Positions 49,409 to 60,545 of a stretch of 64,000 bases of DNA are shown in pieces; the stretch's first letter is position 1; each line of letters opens with the position of its first letter. The stretch spans positions 3,239,001 to 3,303,000 of the forward strand of contig BSQZ01000036.1 of assembly GCA_033239005.1 (NCBI GenBank), read 5' to 3'. The DNA is from Lamellibrachia satsuma. Taxonomy: Eukaryota; Annelida; Polychaeta; Sabellida; Siboglinidae. The notes beneath the pieces are model-generated. The model was not told the DNA's origin, did no database searches, and saw only the letters and a program-made list of their open reading frames with translations. A program made the translations under genes and the position numbers.

Positions 49409-49763
49409 GTATGTAACCAGATATATTATTGCAGAACATAAGGTTTGCATTATTAATAATGTGCTAAATATGTTAATTTTATACAGTTGAGCCTCGATAT
49501 TACGCGCCTGTTACTGAGTGGATTGTGTCCTGAATGCGGTTGGTCGTGGACCCCGATTTTCTGCCGTCAGGGGGGAAATGGGAATAGCTGTCTTTCAGAG
49601 TGTTTTGCCCGCGTTCGATCACCGCACCAATCTATTTCCTAACTAGCGCTTCTTTTGCAAGATGTACTCCCTGTGTTTGTCAAACCTACTTAGTCTTAGA
49701 ATTGCTTTAATGGTTCTCAATGTGAACAATAAATGAATGGCGAGGTGTTGTTTCAATGTTTAG

Positions 49764-49901
49764 TCTGTTTCATCAATCAATCAATCAATCAATATTATGC
49801 TGCTGGCTTCACCTTCGCCTCTGTGGTTTGTAAAATTGCAATTCACATTCAGAAATATGCCTTGTGTAAGAACCAGTAAAATAGTCTTAAATGCAACTTA
49901 G
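49764..49901 (+). pseudogene. Relic signal-peptide exon in gene C intron
   Basis: After acceptor-like tttcaatgtttag an open frame runs in phase 0 to TAG at 49899. It is homologous to 57681-57737, but a (TCAA)n expansion has replaced much of the hydrophobic core (S-V-S-S-I-N-Q-S-I-N-I-M-L-L-A-S-P). Probably a dead second exon of an older family member. Confidence 0.45.
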
Positions 49902-50123
49902 TAGCCAACACCAGTATAAAACGGGTGAAATGGCATACTCAGAACTCAGAAACAGTTTATTTGACCTGTTTAGACATAATATACACTGTTAATTTAAATA
50001 ATAAGTAAGGTCGGGAGATTCCCATTAAGACATATAATGCCGCTAGCATGGGAGCCACCCCATAAATGTAAACAACAAAATTAACTTAATATGATCTGAT
50101 TAGTAAATTACTTATATTGATGG

Positions 50124-50357
50124 TTAAAGGTGCTTAATCAATTAAATTTTTTTACTAGTCTCATTTCTAATAAATTTAAAAAAAAAACAACCCTAGTATC
50201 CACTGCAACATGCTAGTCTGTGCAACTTCTGTATGTAGTTTTTGTGAAATCATCAGACAAACTATTACATTAGTTTATGCTTTTCCAAGCATTAACTGAA
50301 GTGAAAATCTAAACACTAAAAATCACAATTTTCTTCCCTGGTGAAATTTTGTAACTT
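50124..50357. mobile_element. Truncated TTAA MITE
   Basis: Starts ttaaaggtgcttaatcaatt and matches 39497 onward to ttttgtaactttgtc, where it is cut by the 35-bp array. Confidence 0.65.
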
Positions 50358-51715
50358 TGTCTCTACTATGTTATGTCTAATGTATTGTTAGCTGTCTCTA
50401 CTATGTTATGTCTAATGTATTGTTAGCTGTCTCTACTATGTTATGTCTAATGTATTGTTAACTGTCTCTACTATGTTATGTCTAATGTATTGTTAACTGT
50501 CTCTACTATGTTATGTCTAATGTATTGTTAACTGTCTCTACTATGTTATGTCTAATGTATTGTTAGCTGTCTCTACTATGTTATGTCTAATGTATTGTTA
50601 ACTGCCTCTACTATGTTATGTCTAATGTATTGTTAGCTGTCTCTACTATGTTATGTCTAATGTATTGTTAGCTGTCTCTACTATGTTATGTCTAATGTAT
50701 TGTTAACTGCCTCTACTATGTTATGTCTAATGTATTGTTAGCTGTCTCTACTATGTTATGTCTAATGTATTGTTAGCTGTCTCTACTATGTTATGTCTAA
50801 TGTATTGTTAACTGCCTCTACTATGTTATGTCTAATGTATTGTTAGCTGTCTCTACTATGTTATGTCTAAAGTATTGTTAACTGTCTCTACTATGTTATG
50901 TCTAATGTATTGTTAACTGTCTCTACTATGTTATGTCTAATGTATTGTTAACTGTCTCTACTATGTTATGTCTAATGTATTGTTAGCTGTCTCTACTATG
51001 TTATGTCTAATGTATTGTTAACTGCCTCTACTATGTTATGTCTAATGTATTGTTAGCTGTCTCTACTATGTTATGTCTAAAGTATTGTTAACTGTCTCTA
51101 CTATGTTATGTCTAATGTATTGTTAACTGTCTCTACTATGTTATGTCTAATGTATTGTTAGCTGTCTCTACTATGTTATGTTTAATGTATTGTTAACTGT
51201 CTCTATTATGTTATGTCTAATGTATTGTTAACTGTCTCTACTATGTTATGTCTAATGTATTGTTAGCTGTCTCTACTATGTTATGTTTAATGTATTGTTA
51301 ACTGTCTCTATTATGTTATGTCTAATGTATTGTTAACTGCCTCTACTATGTTATGTCTAATGTATTGTTAGCTGTCTCTACTATGTTATGTCTAAAGTAT
51401 TGTTAACTGTCTCTACTATGTTATGTCTAATGTATTGTTAACTGTCTCTACTATGTTATGTCTAATGTATTGTTAGCTGTCTCTACTATGTTATGTCTAA
51501 TGTATTGTTAACTGTCTCTACTATGTTATGTCTAATGTATTGTTAGCTGTCTCTACTATGTTATGTTTAATGTATTGTTAACTGTCTCTATTATGTTATG
51601 TCTAATGTATTGTTAACTGTCTCTACTATGTTATGTCTAATGTATTGTTAACTGCCTCTACTATGTTATGTCTAATGTATTGTTAACTGTCTCTACTATG
51701 TTATGTCTAATGTAT
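50357..51715. repeat. 35-bp satellite, about 39 copies
   Basis: Unit ctactatgttatgtctaatg plus tattgtta(g/a)ctgtct, 35 bp. Higher-order pattern of g/a and t/c variants (agctgtct, aactgcct, aactgtct). It abuts the 3' end of the minus-strand LINE at 51716, so it lies in the position of that LINE's 3' tail. Confidence 0.97.
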
Positions 51716-52570
51716 TTTTTGCATATTCATGTTTGACTGTGGAAATGAACAGATTATTTCTTTCACACATGTAGTGTCGACGAATTTCATAGTTGTGTGT
51801 GTAGGGAATATCATTGAAATATTTGGGTAATTGATTATTAACTAATTTGTAGTAAAATTTTAGTAGTTGGAGTTTATAAATGTCATCCAACTTCAGTAAC
51901 TGGAGTTTCTTATAAATAGGCCCTTTATGGGCATTATATTTACTTAAGGATATTATTCGTATTGCTTTTTTCTGTAGTTTGAAGATTCAATTTGCCTGAT
52001 CACCCCATAACAGTATACCTTAAATTAATTAATATGAGGGAGGATAAGGGAATTGTACATAATAGATAATATATTTAGTGGAAAATATTGCTTAAGTTTA
52101 TTTTTAAAATTCCAATTGTTTGAGTGATTTTGTTAGGTATTTTGTTTGTATGACTGCCAGTTTAAATGGTTATTTATTTTGATGCCCAATAAATCAAAAT
52201 CATTCACACATTCAATGTTTGTTCTATCTGTATGTAACACAGGGTATTCTACTTTCTTTTGAAGCATATAAAAAATCATGAATTTAGTTTTTTGGCATTA
52301 AGTGAAAGTTTATTAGCTTTCAACCAATTACTAATCTTTGCAAGTTCTTTATTAATATTTTCATTTTGGGTTTGGCCTTCTGAATCTTAAAAAAATCTTT
52401 AGTGTACTAGTTAGGGTGGTATCGTCAGCATAAGTTATGAAATTAAAAAGGTCAATGGAAAGTGCTATGTCATTGATGTATATAATAAGTAAGAGTGGTC
52501 CATACTTACGTTGCATCATAAATCTAAGTTTTCGCGGTGCCAAACCAAATACAAATGGGTGCACAAAAAT
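51716..52570 (-). mobile_element. LINE with reverse-transcriptase YADD motif, 5'-truncated
   Basis: Minus-strand pieces read GPLLLIIYINDIALS and FNFITYADDTTLTSTLK (catalytic YADD). They continue to a K-T-K-F-M-I-F motif, N-D-F-D-L-L-G-I-K-I-N-N-H-L-N-W, and MDDIYKLQLLKFYYKLVNNQ near the C-terminus. At least three frameshifts or stops are present. A non-LTR element of CR1/Rex-like type; duplicated at 59670-60545. Confidence 0.85.
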
Positions 52571-53327
52571 ACGACTTTGTCATGTGCACATGAAACGGTG
52601 AATCAGTGGTACGGGAGATGTGCATCATGAATTTATTCTTCGAGATCGGTTGAAAGACAAAGTGAAGTAATTATTGATGAAACCTATAATTGTTTTCAAT
52701 GTTTAATCAACTTTCACACTGCATGTGTCAACTCATATACGTGTTCGGTTACTTAGATCCAGGTTATTACTTTCGAATCTCATTAGTTGATGAATCTGTA
52801 CCAGCTCATCATAGTCAATCTATTCCATAACTGTACATACATGTATTTTATCCTATTAAAAATTGTGATATTAAAAAACATGTTAGCTATATTAACCACG
52901 TACAAAATGCACAGTGACAGTGGCTTTGACGGCGTTCTTGGTACTGCGGACGCAGATCGCTGTTGTTTAGTATACGGGAACACCTAGATACGAGAACACC
53001 TAACATGCCTCGCTTACAACGCGGTCTGAAATCATGGACCCAGACAACCGCGTTATATATCGAGGCTCGACTGTACTGTGGTTATTGATAAATCATATTT
53101 TATTAACAAATACATAAATACGCATGCATGTTGTTTATTATATTGCTAGATATGATCTGGTAAATTATAAAACGCAATATTAAAAACACATATACCAAGA
53201 TACATGCAATGTTGGAGACTAAATATGTCAGTAATACGTGATTTATCAATAAAATTTGATTTTAAGTCATCATGACTAGAACTATCTGCATATTCTGCAC
53301 ACCTGTATTCTGGTGACATAATTTCAG

Positions 53328-53543
53328 TATGCCACTGCGGCCGTGCTGCTGCTATTCGCCATAATGGTGTCAACTATGACCACCCAGAAATCGGCATCAG
53401 ACATCAGATCCTGCAAAATACGATGCCAGTGGAAACACATGCTGTGTACTACTGGAATCAAATTCACAACCATGTCTCATCCCTGCAATGCGTTATCAAG
53501 AGAGTGTGTGGCACGGTGTCATAGAGAATACACACTGCACTGA
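53328..53543 (+). CDS. Cys-rich secreted peptide C, exon 2
   Basis: Acceptor gacataatttcag, phase 0. With exon 1 it gives a 76-residue precursor. Signal core A-A-V-L-L-L-F-A-I-M-V, cleavage probable near S-T-M-T-T-Q (residues 20-25). Cysteines at 34, 38, 45, 58, 65 and 69 give C-x3-C-x6-C-x12-C-x6-C-x3-C with even number (6). The mature part is basic (K-I-R, Q-W-K-H, A-R-C-H-R). Compared with copies at 54703 and 61253, the signal region and cysteines are kept while the residues between the cysteines differ more, for example x6 = QWKHML, QRNHLL and QRKHLL. Function unknown. Confidence 0.8.
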   Translation, partial: YATAAVLLLFAIMVSTMTTQKSASDIRSCKIRCQWKHMLCTTGIKFTTMSHPCNALSRECVARCHREYTLH

Positions 53544-53924
53544 ACTAGCACACGACAGGGGACACAAGTTTTGTCAGCCGCCATATTGGTTTTATGCAAA
53601 TTTACCCATAAATGCTCACTTCCGGTCCCCAACGACACGCTGCCCACTAACGCATTTCAAACAAACACATTTGGAATTAAAACAGAGACAACAAACAATA
53701 ACACATTTACTTCTATTATTTATTAAAACTAGCATTCAAATGTGATAATACTAATGGTTTATTGTATAACAACATACTTATTTATATATATTTAACATGT
53801 TATGATGTGCACAACAACTATCGCCTCAAAATGAGAATTCCTACTGTAGAAATTAACTGGCTACAAATTGGATCAGATCTCTCTATGGCACGGACAGCAT
53901 CCTTGTTAACAAATGGCGATGTTG

Positions 53925-53995
53925 TACCACAAATGGCGATGTTGTACCACAAATGGCGTTGTTGTTGTACCACAAATGGCGATGTTGTAACACCA
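53925..53995. repeat. 20-bp minisatellite, short allele
   Basis: Four units of aaatggcgatgttgtaccac in the 3' flank of gene C; expanded to about 30 units at 61868-62470. Confidence 0.9.
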
Positions 53996-54014
53996 TCCTG
54001 GGTACATCCACAAA

Positions 54015-54020
54015 AATAAA
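54015..54020 (+). promoter_or_regulatory. Candidate poly(A) signal, gene C
   Basis: AATAAA 472 bp past the stop, kept at the homologous position in all three duplicated 3' flanks (55399 and 62494). Confidence 0.5.
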
Positions 54021-54087
54021 CAAGGACTTGAATGTTACCCTGCAACTATATTAACCAATGACATTTAGCGCTGGAAAATCCGTTAGA

Positions 54088-54345
54088 CTGGTAGTTTATT
54101 CAGTCACGCATCAGTTAGACCGGTAGTTTATTCAGTCATGTATCAGTTAGACCAGTAGTTTATTCAGTCATGTATCAGTTAGACCAGTAGTTTATTCAGT
54201 CATGTATCAGTTAGACCAGTAGTTTATTCAGTCATGTATCAGTTAGACCAGTAGTTTATTCAGTCATGTATCAATTAGACCGGTAGTTTATTCAGTCATG
54301 TATCAGTTAGACCAGTAGTTTATTCAGTCATGTATCAGTTGCAGG
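54088..54345. repeat. 32-bp minisatellite, about 8 copies
   Basis: Unit agttagaccagtagtttatt plus cagtcatgtatc. Short versions (3-4 and 2 copies) lie at 55465-55590 and 62555-62630. Confidence 0.95.
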
Positions 54346-54409
54346 TGATCTAAGTACTAGGGTTAGATCAATGTTATATATTCTACCTGCTAAACCAAAT
54401 ATAGACTAC

Positions 54410-54489
54410 ACAGCCACCTAACGCGTCTCGCTTACAATATGGTCTGAAATCGAGAACCCCAACAACCGCATTATATCGAGGCTCGACTG
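54410..54489. mobile_element. Solo right end of the Tigger-like element
   Basis: The segment cgcttacaatatggtctgaa ... tatcgaggctcgactg followed by TA, with no left end nearby. It marks the left limit of a partial duplication that carries exon 2 without exon 1. Confidence 0.6.
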
Positions 54490-54702
54490 TACTGTGGTTA
54501 TTGATAAATCATATTGTATTGATTGATGTGATCTGATAAAATATAAAAGGCAATATTAAGAACACATATACCAAGACACATGCAACATTGGAGACTATTA
54601 TGTCAGTAATATGTGATTCATCAATAAAATTTAATTTTGAACCATCATGACTTGAACTACCTGCATATTCTGCACACCTGTATTCTGGTGATATAATTTC
54701 AG

Positions 54703-54912
54703 GGTGCCGCTACAGCCCTGCTTCTGCTATTTGCCATAATTGTGTCAACTACATCCACCCAGACTTCGATATATGACATCTGCATACTACGCTGCCAAAG
54801 GAATCACCTGCTGTGCATTCAAGGAAATGAATTCACAACCATGCCCCATCCCTGCATTGTGTTGTCAAGAGAGTGTATGGCGTGGTGCTATAGAGATTAC
54901 ATACTGCCTTGA
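54703..54912 (+). CDS. Cys-rich secreted peptide D, exon 2 only
   Basis: Acceptor atataatttcag, phase 0, open to TGA at 54910. Encodes G-A-A-T-A-L-L-L-L-F-A-I-I-V and the full framework C-x3-C-x6-C-x12-C-x6-C-x3-C (D-I-C-I-L-R-C; S-R-E-C-M-A-W-C-Y-R). No ATGAA/GTATGT exon 1 is visible between 53544 and 54702, and the solo transposon end shows that the duplication began inside the intron. It is therefore either an alternative second exon for the start at 49394, or an orphan exon on its way to a pseudogene. The open frame and intact cysteines favour use. Confidence 0.6.
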   Translation, partial: GAATALLLLFAIIVSTTSTQTSIYDICILRCQRNHLLCIQGNEFTTMPHPCIVLSRECMAWCYRDYILP

Positions 54913-55398
54913 ACTAGCACATTATAGGGACACAAGTCTCGTCAGCCGCCATGTTGGTTTTATGCAAATTTGCCCATTGACACAAAACGCATTTCACACA
55001 TAAACACATTTGAATTAAGAGTGAACAAACAATAACACATTTACTTCTGTTAATTATTAAAACTAACATTTAAATGTGATAATACTAATGGTTTATTTTA
55101 TAGTGACAGGTATGTTTAATGTGTTATGATGTGCATAACTTTGGGGCTGGAAGTGCATTATTTCATCAACTATCGCCTCGAAACGAGAATCACTTGTGTT
55201 CCCTACTGTACTCTGTAGAAATTAAATGGCTACAAATTGGAGCAGAACTCTACAGAACGGACAGCATCCTTGTGAACAAATGGCAATGTTGTACCATAAA
55301 TGGCGATGTTGTATCACAAATAGTGATGTTGTACCATAGATGCCGATGCTGTACCACAAATGGCGATGTTGTAACACCATCCTGAGTACATCCGCAAG

Positions 55399-55404
55399 AA
55401 TAAA
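55399..55404 (+). promoter_or_regulatory. Candidate poly(A) signal, exon D
   Basis: AATAAA at the position homologous to 54015 and 62494. Confidence 0.45.
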
Positions 55405-55694
55405 CAAGGACTTGAACGTTACCATGTGACTATATTAACCAATAACATTTAGCGCTAGAAAATCAGTTAGACAGGTTTATTCAGTCTTGTATCAGTTAGA
55501 CTGGTAGTTTATTCAGTAATGTATCAGGTAGTTTATTTAGTCATGTATCAGTTAGACCGGTAGTTTATTCAGTCACGTATCAATTGCAACTGATCTAAAT
55601 ACTAGGGTTCAGTCAATGTCATATGTTCTACCTTGATTCGTAACCACAAATACATGAAACGTGTTATTTTTAACATGTTTCATGTGCCTGTAAG

Positions 55695-55970
55695 TGCAAG
55701 TGGAGCACGGTGGTTGTGTGGTAGAGTGTCAGACTATCAGTCAAGTGGACCGGAGTTCAAAACCACATTCAAAACATGGGCAATTTCATTCACCCCACTT
55801 TGCCTGTGTCTTTCGGAAGATGCAGTGAAAACCATTAGTCCATTCTGCCTGGTGTCTGTTTCAGGGAACGTAAAACACAACACAAAGAAAAATGGAAAAA
55901 AATCTACTGTGGACTCACTAACTCTAGATAAGGAAAACTCAAATAAACATAAACTTAAATGAACCACTCA
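55695..55970 (+). mobile_element. tRNA-derived SINE
   Basis: Head with A-box-like tggttgtgtggtagagtg and B-box-like ggagttcaaaacc, body with tctgcctggtgtctgtttca and tail aactctagataaggaaaact followed by aaataaac. A second copy is at 62735-63020 within the duplicated block. Confidence 0.75.
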
Positions 55971-55974
55971 TGTG

Positions 55975-56630
55975 GAGTTAATTCCTCGATGCTCAGGGTA
56001 TCTACTATGATATGAAGAAAGAAAGTGCTAAGTTGAAATTCAGATGAGGTTTGTGCATAATGCGTGGTCTGCTACCATCTAACTCAGAGATTCTCAACCT
56101 GGGGTACGCGTACCCTTTGGGGTACAGTGTATGCCAGATGTTTTCCAGGGGGTACACAGAGGGTTGGATGAAGCTAAGGCTTCATCCAGCAATGGTGCAA
56201 AAATTTTTTCACTTTATGTGGTCCACGAAGGAGGAAATGTGTTCCTGTAATACAATCAAATTCACACAAAACGTATTCCTGTCTAGCAAACATTCAACGC
56301 TATTACAAAATGTCATGAGCCAAATCGATTAATTGCTAGTCTCAATAGACCTACAGTTTTCCCAGTTAAGATAATAATAATAATAAAATACGATATTTAA
56401 TAGCGCCATAATCACATAGTGCTCCATGGTGCTTTACAATAGTCTAAAAATGAATATCATACATCAAATTAAACAGTTAAAAATACAAATACAATTTAAA
56501 TTTAAGGGCATTACAACTTACGTCTGTAATTCTATGACACTATGATTATTTCAGGACACGAAGGGAAAAAAAGGTTGGAAACTGCTGGTTTAGCTCATAC
56601 AGTAAACCACATTTATTGATTTAGCTCATA
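55975..56630. other. Intergenic, no gene seen
   Basis: Includes a segment at 56360-56520 beginning ataataataataaaatacga with 'gtgctccatggtgctttaca', which looks like another SINE or small repeat. Confidence 0.4.
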
Positions 56631-57300
56631 GAGCAAACCACATTCATTGGAGTCTCCTTATCCAAAACAGGTGTTTGTGAGACAGACATGGGTGTTTGTG
56701 ACTCAGACACGGGTGTTTGTGAGTCAGACACAGTTCACTGGACTTGCACATCCTCAGGGGGGGTTAAGGGGGTCTGAAAGAACCCCCCCTTTTTGAGAGA
56801 ATTTTGTTTAACTGTAAAAATGTTAAGAAATCATCCCAGAAATCCCCAGCTGATTGCATACGCTTGAACCCCCCTTTTCAAAACCCTCAGGCCAGGTTTG
56901 CTGGACACGGACACTTTCACTTGTTTGTGTCCTTCAATAAAGTTCAAGTAAACATACTTATTATTACTTATTTGAAGCATCCATTGACACACTCCTGTGG
57001 CTTCCAGAAGCACCACAAGGAAGAAACTAACACGAGACACAAAGACTAAAGTAAACACACTTTTTATTTATCAACAACAAGTGTTTGTGACCAACATTGA
57101 AGCTTTGTGGGAGACATCTGAATTGCACTTCCTTGACAAGGTCTTACGAGATGGTGAGGCACTGGACCACTGATCTAACACGTGGCAATATACTCATTCT
57201 TCATTCCACTGTTAGTGAGCACGCCTCGTCTACCTACGCGTACACACACGCACACAGTTCACTAGCGATAAACTAACCCAACGACAGCCAAACTCCAAAT
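56630..57300 (+). promoter_or_regulatory. Duplicated 5' flank of peptide gene E
   Basis: Second copy of the block at 48717-49393, with fewer 21-bp units and a few indels. Ends immediately at the ATG of gene E. Confidence 0.5.
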
Positions 57301-57315
57301 ATGAAGACCAGTGGG
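57301..57315 (+). CDS. Cys-rich secreted peptide E, exon 1
   Basis: ATG AAG ACC AGT GGG, donor GTATGT at 57316, phase 0. The intron to 61253 is 3937 bp, nearly the same length as in gene C although its internal repeats were rearranged. Confidence 0.75.
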
Positions 57316-57680
57316 GTATGTAACCAGATATATTATTGCAGAACATAAGGTTTGCATTATCAATACTGTGCTAAACATGTCGATAGTGTACAGTTGAGCC
57401 TCGATATTACGCGCCTGTTACTGCGCGGATTGTATCCTGAACGCGGTTGGTCGTGGACCCCGATTTTCTGCTGCCAGGTGGGAAATGGGAATAGCTGTCT
57501 TTCTGAGGGTGTTTCACCTGCTTTTGTGTGCCAACGCTACAATCATCGCACCAATCTATTTCCTAACTAGTGCTTGTTATGCACGATATACTCCCCATGT
57601 TTGTCAAACCTACTTATCTTGCTTTGACAGTTCTCAATTTGAACAATGAATGAGTGGCCAGGTGTTGTCTCAATGTTCAG

Positions 57681-57737
57681 TCTGTGGCTGTGTTAACATC
57701 AATCCTATTACTACTGCTGGCTTCACCCTGGCCTCAG
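57681..57737 (+). pseudogene. Signal-peptide-like relic exon in gene E intron
   Basis: After acceptor ctcaatgttcag the phase-0 frame reads S-V-A-V-L-T-S-I-L-L-L-L-L-A-S-P-W-P-Q and meets GTAAAG. A SINE begins exactly here, and its (ggtaaa) tail supplies the apparent donor. Homologous to 49764-49901. It could be a dead exon 2 of another family member or, less likely, a usable signal-peptide cassette. Confidence 0.45.
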
Positions 57738-58027
57738 GTAAAGGTAAAGTCATCCCCCAGGCATTACGCCTTAGGAAGCCATGAAGGCTTATATGGCCAG
57801 TGCTTAAACCTGGTTTCTGTAGTGCGAAGCAACTTAGAGTGCAGTTATACTGACTCTCCTGGACGGGACACTAGTCCATCACAGGTACCTTCCAAACAGT
57901 GTTTGTACTCATTTGCAGCTGAGTAGACTGAGGCAAAGTAGGGTAAACGAAATTGCCTAAGCTTCTTGAACTCACAACCCTCGAATTTAGAGTCCGACAC
58001 CTTAAACACTAGGCCACGGCTGCCCCC
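57738..58027 (-). mobile_element. tRNA-derived SINE
   Basis: The minus strand starts ggggcagccgtggcctagtg tttaaggtg (A box) and ggttgtgagttcaag (B box). The body contains the complement of ggacgggacactagtccatc, and the tail is (acctttacctt) at 57738. Confidence 0.85.
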
Positions 58028-58035
58028 CTACATTG

Positions 58036-59316
58036 ATGGAACTATGAAATTTATCGACACTACATGTGTCAAAGAAATAATCTGTTCATTTCCAGAATCA
58101 AAAATGAATATGCCAAAAAAAAATATTAGACATAACATAGTAGAGACATTTAACAATACAGTAGACATAACATAGTAGAGACAGTTAACAATACATTAGA
58201 CATAACATAGTAGAGACATTTAACAATACATTAGACATAACATAGTAGAGACAGTTAACATTACATTAGACATAACATAGTAGAGACAGTTAACAATACA
58301 TTAGACATAACATAGTAGAGACAGTTAACAATAAATTAGACATAACATAGTAGAGACAGTTAACAATACATTAGACATAACATAGTAGAGACAGTTAACA
58401 ATACATTAGACATAACATAGTAGAGACAGTTAACAATACATTAGACATAACATAGTAGAGACATTTAACAATACATTAGACATAACATAGTAGAGACAGT
58501 TAACAATACATTAGACATAACATAGTAGAGACAGTTAACAATACATTAGACATAACATAGTAGAGACAGTTAACAATAAATTAGACATAACATAGTAGAG
58601 ACAGTTAACAATACATTAGACATAACATAGTAGAGACAGTTAACAATACATTAGACATAACATAGTAGAGACAGTTAACAATACATTAGACATAACATAG
58701 TAGAGACAGTTAACAATACATTAGACATAACATAGTAGAGACATTTAACAATACATTAGACATAACATAGTAGAGACAGTTAACAAGACATTAGACATAA
58801 CATAGTAGAGACATTTAACAATACATTAGACATAACATAGTAGAGACATTTAACAATACATTAGACATAACATAGTAGAGACAGTTAACAATACATTAGA
58901 CATAACATAGTAGAGACAGTTAACAATACATTAGACATAACATAGTAGAGACAGTTAACAATACATTAGACATAACATAGTAGAGACAGTTAACAATACA
59001 TTAGACATAACATAGTAGAGACAGTTAACAATACATTAGACATAACATAGTAGAGACAGTTAACAATACATTAGACATAACATAGTAGAGACAGTTAACA
59101 ATACATTAGACATAACATAGTAGAGACAGTTAACAATACATTAGACATAACATAGTAGAGACAGTTAACAATACATTAGACATAACATAGTAGAGACAGT
59201 TAACAATACATTAGACATAACATAGTAGAGACAGTTAACAATACATTAGACATAACATAGTAGAGACAGTTAACAATACATTAGACATAACATAGTAGAG
59301 ACAGTTAACAATACAT
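58036..59316 (+). mobile_element. LINE 3' stub plus 35-bp tail satellite
   Basis: 58036-58124 is the reverse-oriented match of the LINE 3' end at 51716-51800 and 59670-59720. It is followed by about 34 units of the 35-bp repeat (acataacatagtagagacag plus ttaacaatacattag), the reverse complement of the array at 50357-51715. Read along the LINE, order is the same as there: 3' end, then 35-bp repeats. It is an independent, heavily 5'-truncated insertion. Confidence 0.8.
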
Positions 59317-59409
59317 CAAACATTATAATAAATAAAACTTCCACACACAGATTTCTCCACTTACATGAAAAACTACTTCATTGTAAATTATGAATTCTGC
59401 TGCTTTACA

Positions 59410-59669
59410 CATAATTGTTATATTTGTAATTCTTAAAGCAATAATTACATTTTGTATATAATGCATAATGTACACTGCATTGCACACAAACACACACACA
59501 CACAGCCACACACACAGCCACCCACACACAAACCCACCCACCCACGCACGCACGCATGCACGCACGCATGCACGCACACACACACACATATATATGCAAT
59601 GCAGTGTACATGATGCATTACATACAAAATGTAATCATTGCTTTAAGAATTACAAATATAACAATTATG
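59410..59669. mobile_element. Long inverted-repeat MITE with (CA)n loop
   Basis: Two ~75-bp arms (cataattgttatatttgtaa ... tgcattgca) are near-perfect reverse complements around a (CA)n/(CACG)n centre. It separates the LINE at 59670 from the array. Confidence 0.9.
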
Positions 59670-60545
59670 AACAGATTATTTCTTTGACATGTGTAGTGTC
59701 GATGAATTTCATAGTTGTGTGTGTAGGGAATATCATTGAAATATTTGGATAATGGATTATTAACTAATTTGTAGTAAAGTTTTAGTTGTTGGAGTTTATA
59801 AATGTCATCCAACTTCAGTAATTGAAGTTTCTTATAAATAGAAAAGGCATTATATTTACTTAAGGATATTATTCGTATTGCTTTTTTCTGTAGTTTGAAG
59901 ATTCAATGTGCCTGATCACCCCATAACAGTATACCTTAAATTAATTAATATGAGGGAGGATAAGGGAATTGTACATAATAAATAATATACTAAGCACTAA
60001 ATAGTGTTTAAGTTTATTTTGAAAATTCCAATTGTTTGAGTGATTTTGTTAGCTATTTTGTTTGTATGACTCTGCCAGTTTAAATGGTTATTTATTTTGA
60101 TGCCCAATAAATCAAAATCATTCACACATTCAATGTTTGTTCCATCTGTTTGTAACAGAGGGTATTCTACTTTCTTTTGAGGCATATGAAAAATCATGAA
60201 TTTAGTTTTTTGGGCATTCAGTGAAAGTTTATTAGCTTTCAACCAATTACTAATCTTTGTAAGTTCTTTATTAATATTTTAATTTTGGGTTTGGCCTTCT
60301 GAATCTTTAAAAATCTTTAGTGTACTAGTTAGGGTGGTATCGTCAGCATAAGTTATGAATTTAAAAAGGTCAATGGAGTGCTGTCATTGATGTATATAAT
60401 AAGTAAGAGTGGTCCATACTTCCGTTGCATCATAAATCTAAGTTTTCGCGGTGCAAACCAAATACAAGTGGGTGCACAAAAATACGAATTCATCATCTGC
60501 ATATGAAACGGTGAATCAGTGGTACGGGAGATGTGCGTCATGAAT
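59670..60545 (-). mobile_element. LINE with reverse transcriptase, second copy
   Basis: Closely related to 51716-52570. Reads MKANKLSLNAQKTKFMIFHM and N-D-F-D-L-L-G-I-K-I-N-N-H-L-N-W intact over 81 codons, then MDDIYKLQQLKLYYKLVNNP. The YADD region is disrupted by a deletion near 60375. Confidence 0.85.

Larger units (their letters stand above)
49484..53073. mobile_element. Tigger/pogo-like transposon ends flanking 3.6 kb
   Basis: Left end CAGTTGAGCCTCGATATTAC and right end the reverse complement type (tatcgaggctcgactg), each next to TA as expected for the TA target of Tc1/mariner-pogo elements. Inner sequence near the ends (cggttggtcgtggaccccga / cttacaacgcggtctgaaat) fits the same family. 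No transposase frame is visible; the interior is filled by a relic exon, a MITE piece, a satellite and a LINE. Paired ends recur at 57391 and 61015. Confidence 0.65.

Noticed and set aside
50357..51715. CRISPR-like array of 35-bp repeats
   Set aside because: No spacers between repeats, eukaryotic context, and the array follows a LINE 3' end.
57654..57926. 90-codon frame beginning before the relic exon
   Set aside because: Only the 57681-57737 part is of interest; the rest is SINE sequence.
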